NCBI GenBank assembly: GCA_910585725.1
Contig: CAJUFA010000007.1
Coordinates: 59,299 to 123,298, forward strand
DNA from: an uncultured Dorea sp.
GTDB lineage: Bacteria > Bacillota > Clostridia > Lachnospirales > Lachnospiraceae
Reading direction: 5' to 3'
DNA: 64,000 bases
Shown here one piece after another: positions 60,551 through 64,000 of this stretch. The position numbers were made by a program, and so were the translations under genes. The notes under the pieces were generated by a model. It searched no databases. It saw only the letters and a program-made list of their open reading frames with translations, and was not told the DNA's origin. Within the stretch, counting starts at the first letter, position 1. Every line of letters begins with the position of its first letter.

Positions 60551-60703
60551 ATGAATGAGAAGATATACAAAGCTATGAGGTTTGCAGGAACCGCTAACAT
60601 CACGGTAGGGATTATCGTAGTCGTCGTGGGAGTGGCGGCAGGAATCATCTCAATTGTAAGCGGAGCACGTTTGCTGAAGGAAAAGCGGGGACTTACTTTT
60701 TAG
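60551..60703 (+). CDS. Small single-span membrane protein
   Basis: A 50-residue protein with one long hydrophobic segment (ITVGIIVVVVGVAAGIISIV) and a basic tail (LLKEKRGLTF). The ATG at 60551 has AGAAAGGAG and GAGGGAT upstream; a frame starting inside pyrE at 60512 is less likely. Family not recognised. It lies 19 bp after pyrE and probably shares its transcript. Confidence 0.6.
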   Translation: MNEKIYKAMRFAGTANITVGIIVVVVGVAAGIISIVSGARLLKEKRGLTF

Positions 60704-60742
60704 AAGTTCTTTGGAAATCCGGATAGAAAGGGTGCTTGATAT

Positions 60743-61228
60743 TTGAATTTTAGGCAAAGTAAGAGAATCCGTATCTTTGGGAAGATATTGTTTGTGTTGT
60801 ATATCGTGTTTATTATTTATTTTTTAATATTTTCCGATTGGTACGGACGGACAGGAGAAATGCAGGAATATCGCTATAATCTTGTACTCTTTAGAGAAAT
60901 CAGACGATTCTGGAATTATCGGGACCAGATCGGTCTGTTTGCTATGTTCACGAATTTATTTGGAAATGTAATTATCTTTATGCCCTTCGGGTTTTTTATG
61001 CCGATGGCGAGTAGATACCGCAGTTGTTTTTCGGCGGTATTCTATAGTTTTGGTTTGAGTCTGTGCGTAGAGACATTCCAACTGCTTACGAGAGTCGGCA
61101 GTTTTGATGTGGATGATCTCCTGCTGAATACTGTCGGAGGGTTGGCCGGATATGTGATATTTGCAGTCTGTGCGGTAATAAGGAGTAGATATGTTAATAA
61201 AGAAAAAGCTGGTCACAGAAGAAGATAG
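60743..61228 (+). CDS. VanZ-like membrane protein
   Basis: 161 residues with four to five hydrophobic segments and the VanZ-family core: LFAMFTNLFGNVIIFMPFGF, then LSLCVETFQLLTRVGSFDVD with DLLLNTVGGLAGY. VanZ relatives raise teicoplanin tolerance in some species; most have unknown roles. The start is a TTG with AAAGGGTG at a normal distance. It overlaps the next gene by 38 bp. Confidence 0.82.
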   Translation: MNFRQSKRIRIFGKILFVLYIVFIIYFLIFSDWYGRTGEMQEYRYNLVLFREIRRFWNYRDQIGLFAMFTNLFGNVIIFMPFGFFMPMASRYRSCFSAVFYSFGLSLCVETFQLLTRVGSFDVDDLLLNTVGGLAGYVIFAVCAVIRSRYVNKEKAGHRRR

Positions 61229-61583
61229 AGCAAAAGCGATGGCGAAAGCCAGAGAAAAACAGCGAAAGAGAATCACAAAGTATGGTCAGGCGAAGCCGCG
61301 TCATGCAAAGAAGGGAATCTATTCCTGTAGCTATGCTTTTGTGGTTTTTCTTCTGTTGCTTTTGATGTTCGAGATTTCTTACAGGAAAAAAGGAGATGTC
61401 GGCATGGTATTGGGGTTCGTGGGGTTAGGTACGATGGCTCTGGCCGGAATCGGAGTCTGGCTGGGCGGACGGGGGATGAAAGAAAGAGAGAAGAATTATA
61501 TAACGTGCAAGGTGGGAATCGGTATTAATCTTACTGCGTTTCTTGGGCTTACAGCGATATTTATCAGGGGGGTTATCAGATGA
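61191..61583 (+). CDS. Small three-span membrane protein of unknown function
   Basis: 130 residues. A basic N-terminus rich in Lys, Arg and Ala (about 42 residues) is followed by three hydrophobic segments, for example YAFVVFLLLLLMFEISY and MVLGFVGLGTMALAGIGVWL. AAGGAGTAG lies before the ATG. It overlaps both neighbours (38 bp with the VanZ-like gene, 4 bp with the aminopeptidase gene), so the three are translated as a block. No family was recognised with confidence. Confidence 0.7.
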   Translation: MLIKKKLVTEEDRAKAMAKAREKQRKRITKYGQAKPRHAKKGIYSCSYAFVVFLLLLLMFEISYRKKGDVGMVLGFVGLGTMALAGIGVWLGGRGMKEREKNYITCKVGIGINLTAFLGLTAIFIRGVIR

Positions 61584-63628
61584 TAGAAGAGAGATACGGA
61601 CTGGCGGTTGAACGGATCAGGGAGATGAAGAGCGAGCAGACGGCGAGAGAACCGTTTACGGACTATTTCCATAAGATGGCGGAGTTTGTCCTGATGATCG
61701 ACGAGGTCAGAGATAAACTGGCGCAGGGAAATTATTGGAATAGAAGCAGGGAGGAGCTTGCCGAGGAAAACAGACGGCTGTATGAGGACATTCTTCCGGA
61801 TGCGTATGAGGAAAGTTATGCTAATCCCTCCTTTGCAGTTAGGGTATTAGGCGATGAATATGGTCAGCTCTTAAGTTTTCTGTACGCAGAACTAAGAGGG
61901 AGTATCGCGTATGTATTCGAAGAGAAGACAGAGTATCTGGATATCCTGTTTGAATTATTGATCGAGATCTATAATCAGTTTGAAGAAGAGGCAAGACCGG
62001 ATCTTGAGAGAATCCGGGACAGCATCTATTGGTATGCCAGTGATTACTGCGACGTATTTGTGGCGGACCGGATTCGGGAACAGATCGACCCGGCGGAATC
62101 CTTTGCGGCGGACATTATTATGAAGGAATCTTTAGACAACCTTACGTACCTTTATAAATTCGGCGAGTATATCAGTGAGAATGAACTTCGGACCGCACGT
62201 CATCTGAACGAGCTTCCGGAGGAAGTTATCTGTAAGATGGCGGACGTCTATACGGAGGGATACCGTATCGGTTTTGTTAACACGGGTAAGGATCTGTCGA
62301 AAAAGGGGACGGTAGAGGTCCGTTATGTGCTTGGATTCGAGCGTGTGATACGAAAGGCGGTAGAGAATTTCGGGAAGATGGGGCTTAAGCCGGTATTCTA
62401 CCGTTCGTCGGTCACCGCTTTAACAAAGCGGCAGCATTTGAAGAGCGGTTATTATGGCGCGATCGCCAATAAACAGTATGAATATGACCACCGAAACGAT
62501 CAGGCGATTTTCCTTGATAAGAAATTTATGGAACGAAAGCTGGAAGTAATCCAGACCACTTATGACCATTATAAAGAGCTTGCGGGAAAGTACGCGGGAC
62601 CGGCGTGTATCGAGATGTTCGGCGAAGAGCCTTTCTCTCCGAAACAGAAGGAGGAAGTGATAAAGCTTAGCGGGAAACAGGAGGAACTGCAGCTTAAGCT
62701 TCTGAGCCGGCAGAGCCAGATTACGAACCAGTATATCAGGGGAGATGAGAGGAGTTTTACGATCGTTGCCTATCCTGTGCCGGAGATCGGAGACCGGTAT
62801 GAAGAGATCTTCGATGAGATCATCCGCATTAATACGCTGGACGCGAAGGTCTATGAGAAGGTGCAGCAGGCGCTGATCGACGCCCTAGATCAGGGAGAAT
62901 ACGTGCATATTCTCGGCGGTAACGGGAACCGGACAGATCTCAGGGTACGGCTCCATGAATTGAAGGATCCCAAGAACGAGACTGTTTTCGAGAATTGTGT
63001 CGCCGATGTGAATATTCCGGTAGGGGAGGTATTTACGTCGCCTGTACTGGAAGGAACCAACGGTGTGCTCCATGTTAGTAAGGTATATCTGCATGAACTG
63101 CAATACCGTGACCTTGAGATCACTTTTGCCAACGGAATGATCTCGGATTATAACTGCGGTAATTTCTCGCGGGAATTGGAGAATAAAGAATATATCCATG
63201 ATAATATCCTCCATAAACACGCGACGCTGCCTCTTGGAGAATTTGCGATCGGAACTAACACGACGGCATATGTGGCCGCGAAGAAATACGGAATAGAAGA
63301 GAAGATGCCGATTTTGATTGCCGAGAAGATGGGGCCGCATTTTGCGGTAGGCGATACCTGCTATAGCTGGAGTGAGGATATTAAGGTATATAATCCGAAC
63401 GGGAAGGAGATCGTGGCGAAGGATAACTCTGTGTCCATATTGAGAAAAGAGGATGTTTCAAAGGCGTATTATCAGTGTCACACGGATATCACGATTCCGT
63501 ATGAAGAATTGAAGAAGATAGCGGTGGTTACACGGTCAGGGGAAGAGATTATGCTTCTTCAGGACGGGAGGTTCGTGCTTCCCGGGACGGAGATTTTGAA
63601 CGAGCCATTTCGGGATTTTTCGATATGA
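61580..63628 (+). CDS. M29-family aminopeptidase with long N-terminal domain
   Basis: The 682-residue protein is much longer than usual M29 enzymes (about 410). The C-terminal 400 residues contain the family metal ligands in order: Glu in IPVGEVFTSP, Glu in LGEFAIGTN, His in MGPHFAVGD, and His and Asp in CHTDITIP. The first 270 residues are mostly helical and acidic, with no recognised domain and no signal peptide, so it is cytoplasmic. The family trims N-terminal residues from peptides with two metal ions. Coupling with two membrane-protein genes is unexplained. Confidence 0.82.
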   Translation: MIEERYGLAVERIREMKSEQTAREPFTDYFHKMAEFVLMIDEVRDKLAQGNYWNRSREELAEENRRLYEDILPDAYEESYANPSFAVRVLGDEYGQLLSFLYAELRGSIAYVFEEKTEYLDILFELLIEIYNQFEEEARPDLERIRDSIYWYASDYCDVFVADRIREQIDPAESFAADIIMKESLDNLTYLYKFGEYISENELRTARHLNELPEEVICKMADVYTEGYRIGFVNTGKDLSKKGTVEVRYVLGFERVIRKAVENFGKMGLKPVFYRSSVTALTKRQHLKSGYYGAIANKQYEYDHRNDQAIFLDKKFMERKLEVIQTTYDHYKELAGKYAGPACIEMFGEEPFSPKQKEEVIKLSGKQEELQLKLLSRQSQITNQYIRGDERSFTIVAYPVPEIGDRYEEIFDEIIRINTLDAKVYEKVQQALIDALDQGEYVHILGGNGNRTDLRVRLHELKDPKNETVFENCVADVNIPVGEVFTSPVLEGTNGVLHVSKVYLHELQYRDLEITFANGMISDYNCGNFSRELENKEYIHDNILHKHATLPLGEFAIGTNTTAYVAAKKYGIEEKMPILIAEKMGPHFAVGDTCYSWSEDIKVYNPNGKEIVAKDNSVSILRKEDVSKAYYQCHTDITIPYEELKKIAVVTRSGEEIMLLQDGRFVLPGTEILNEPFRDFSI

Positions 63629-63632
63629 TACA

Positions 63633-63661
63633 TTGAAAAGTGATTTGGAATAGGGTATTAT
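63633..63661 (+). promoter_or_regulatory. Promoter of purE
   Basis: TTGAAA (63633-63638), 17 bp, TATTAT (63656-63661), near consensus. The leader of about 50 bp has no purine riboswitch core. Confidence 0.7.
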
Positions 63662-63719
63662 GAACGCGGGTAGTATAAGGTTTATTTTACAATAGGCGAA
63701 AAAGAAAGGATGAAAAGGT

Positions 63720-64000
63720 ATGCCAAGAGTAGGAATTGTAATGGGCAGCGATTCGGATCTGAAGGTGATGAGCAAAGCTGCCGCTATGTTGGAAAAATTA
63801 GGAATCGAGTATGAGATGACGATTATCTCTGCCCACCGTGAGCCGGATATTTTTTTTGAGTGGGCAAAAGCCGCGGAGGGTAAGGGAATGAAAGTTATCA
63901 TCGCAGGCGCCGGGATGGCGGCTCACCTGCCGGGTATGTGCGCGGCATTATTCCCGATGCCGGTAATCGGCGTGCCGATGTCAGGCAAGAATCTGGCGGG
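63720..64000 (+). CDS. purE: N5-carboxyaminoimidazole ribonucleotide mutase, 3' end cut off
   Basis: The frame begins at the ATG at 63720, preceded by AAAGGATGAAAAGG, and is open to the window edge; about 93 residues are visible. MPRVGIVMGSDSDLKVMSKA and IISAHREPD are the signature of class I PurE, which rearranges N5-CAIR to CAIR in purine synthesis. The AGAGMAAHLPGM loop is also present. It is probably the first gene of a purine operon that continues outside the window. Confidence 0.95.
   Translation, partial: MPRVGIVMGSDSDLKVMSKAAAMLEKLGIEYEMTIISAHREPDIFFEWAKAAEGKGMKVIIAGAGMAAHLPGMCAALFPMPVIGVPMSGKNLA

Noticed and set aside
63661..63719. Purine riboswitch before purE
   Set aside because: The leader is under 60 bp and lacks the conserved three-way junction sequences.
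1..64000. CRISPR arrays, tRNA or rRNA genes, insertion sequences, prophage genes
   Set aside because: Looked for on both strands and none could be supported.

Overview
The window reads as the chromosome of an anaerobic, spore-forming, gut-type member of the Clostridia, most likely Lachnospiraceae. The evidence is the gene order era - yqzL-like - recO, the AddAB helicase-nuclease pair, an alpha/beta-type small acid-soluble spore protein, the ftsE-ftsX-murein hydrolase-CtpA block, the pyrF-pyrK-pyrD set with a class 1B dihydroorotate dehydrogenase, and a sialic acid locus laid out like that of Ruminococcus gnavus. Coding is dense, most starts have clear Shine-Dalgarno sequences, and no tRNA, rRNA, CRISPR array, insertion sequence or prophage was seen. 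The species is not assigned.

Layout. 1-2884: end of a plant-glycan type operon (DUF624 membrane protein, GH31 alpha-xylosidase). 2998-12386: a divergent sialic acid locus. The leftward operon carries a SGNH esterase, a YhcH-type anomerase, NanE and NanK. The rightward side carries an AraC regulator, a three-gene ABC importer, a Gfo/Idh/MocA oxidoreductase and NanA. The gene content matches the 2,7-anhydro-Neu5Ac route but has no sialidase. A 12-bp motif recurs at three places around the regulator and is a candidate operator. 12615-16005: a second AraC regulator and a convergent three-gene ABC-2 exporter. 16286-24595: housekeeping genes (M16C peptidase, Era, YqzL-like, RecO, FapA-like, GlyQS).

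24777-35066: a galactose-type ABC importer (MglB, MglA, and an MglC with an extra N-terminal domain of about 215 residues). It is followed by a YesN/YesM-type two-component system and two more periplasmic-binding proteins, one of which appears to be held in the membrane. Together these look like a sugar-sensing and uptake module. 35102-37380: threonine catabolism (Tdh, Kbl). 37535-44490: AddB and AddA. 44610-47574: a DUF1294 protein, a PadR/DUF1700/DUF4097/PspC envelope module under an AT-rich palindromic promoter, and the spore protein.

47708-53645: a divergent WecG/TagA-like protein, a PucR/CdaR-type regulator, and the FtsEX division module with its M23 murein hydrolase and a CtpA-like protease. 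53790-60531: pyrimidine synthesis (pyrC, pyrF, pyrK, pyrD, pyrE), interrupted between pyrD and pyrE by an AT-rich segment with a LytTR regulator and an unknown membrane protein. 60551-64000: small membrane proteins, a VanZ-like protein, an M29 aminopeptidase with an unusual N-terminal half, and the start of purE, cut by the window edge.
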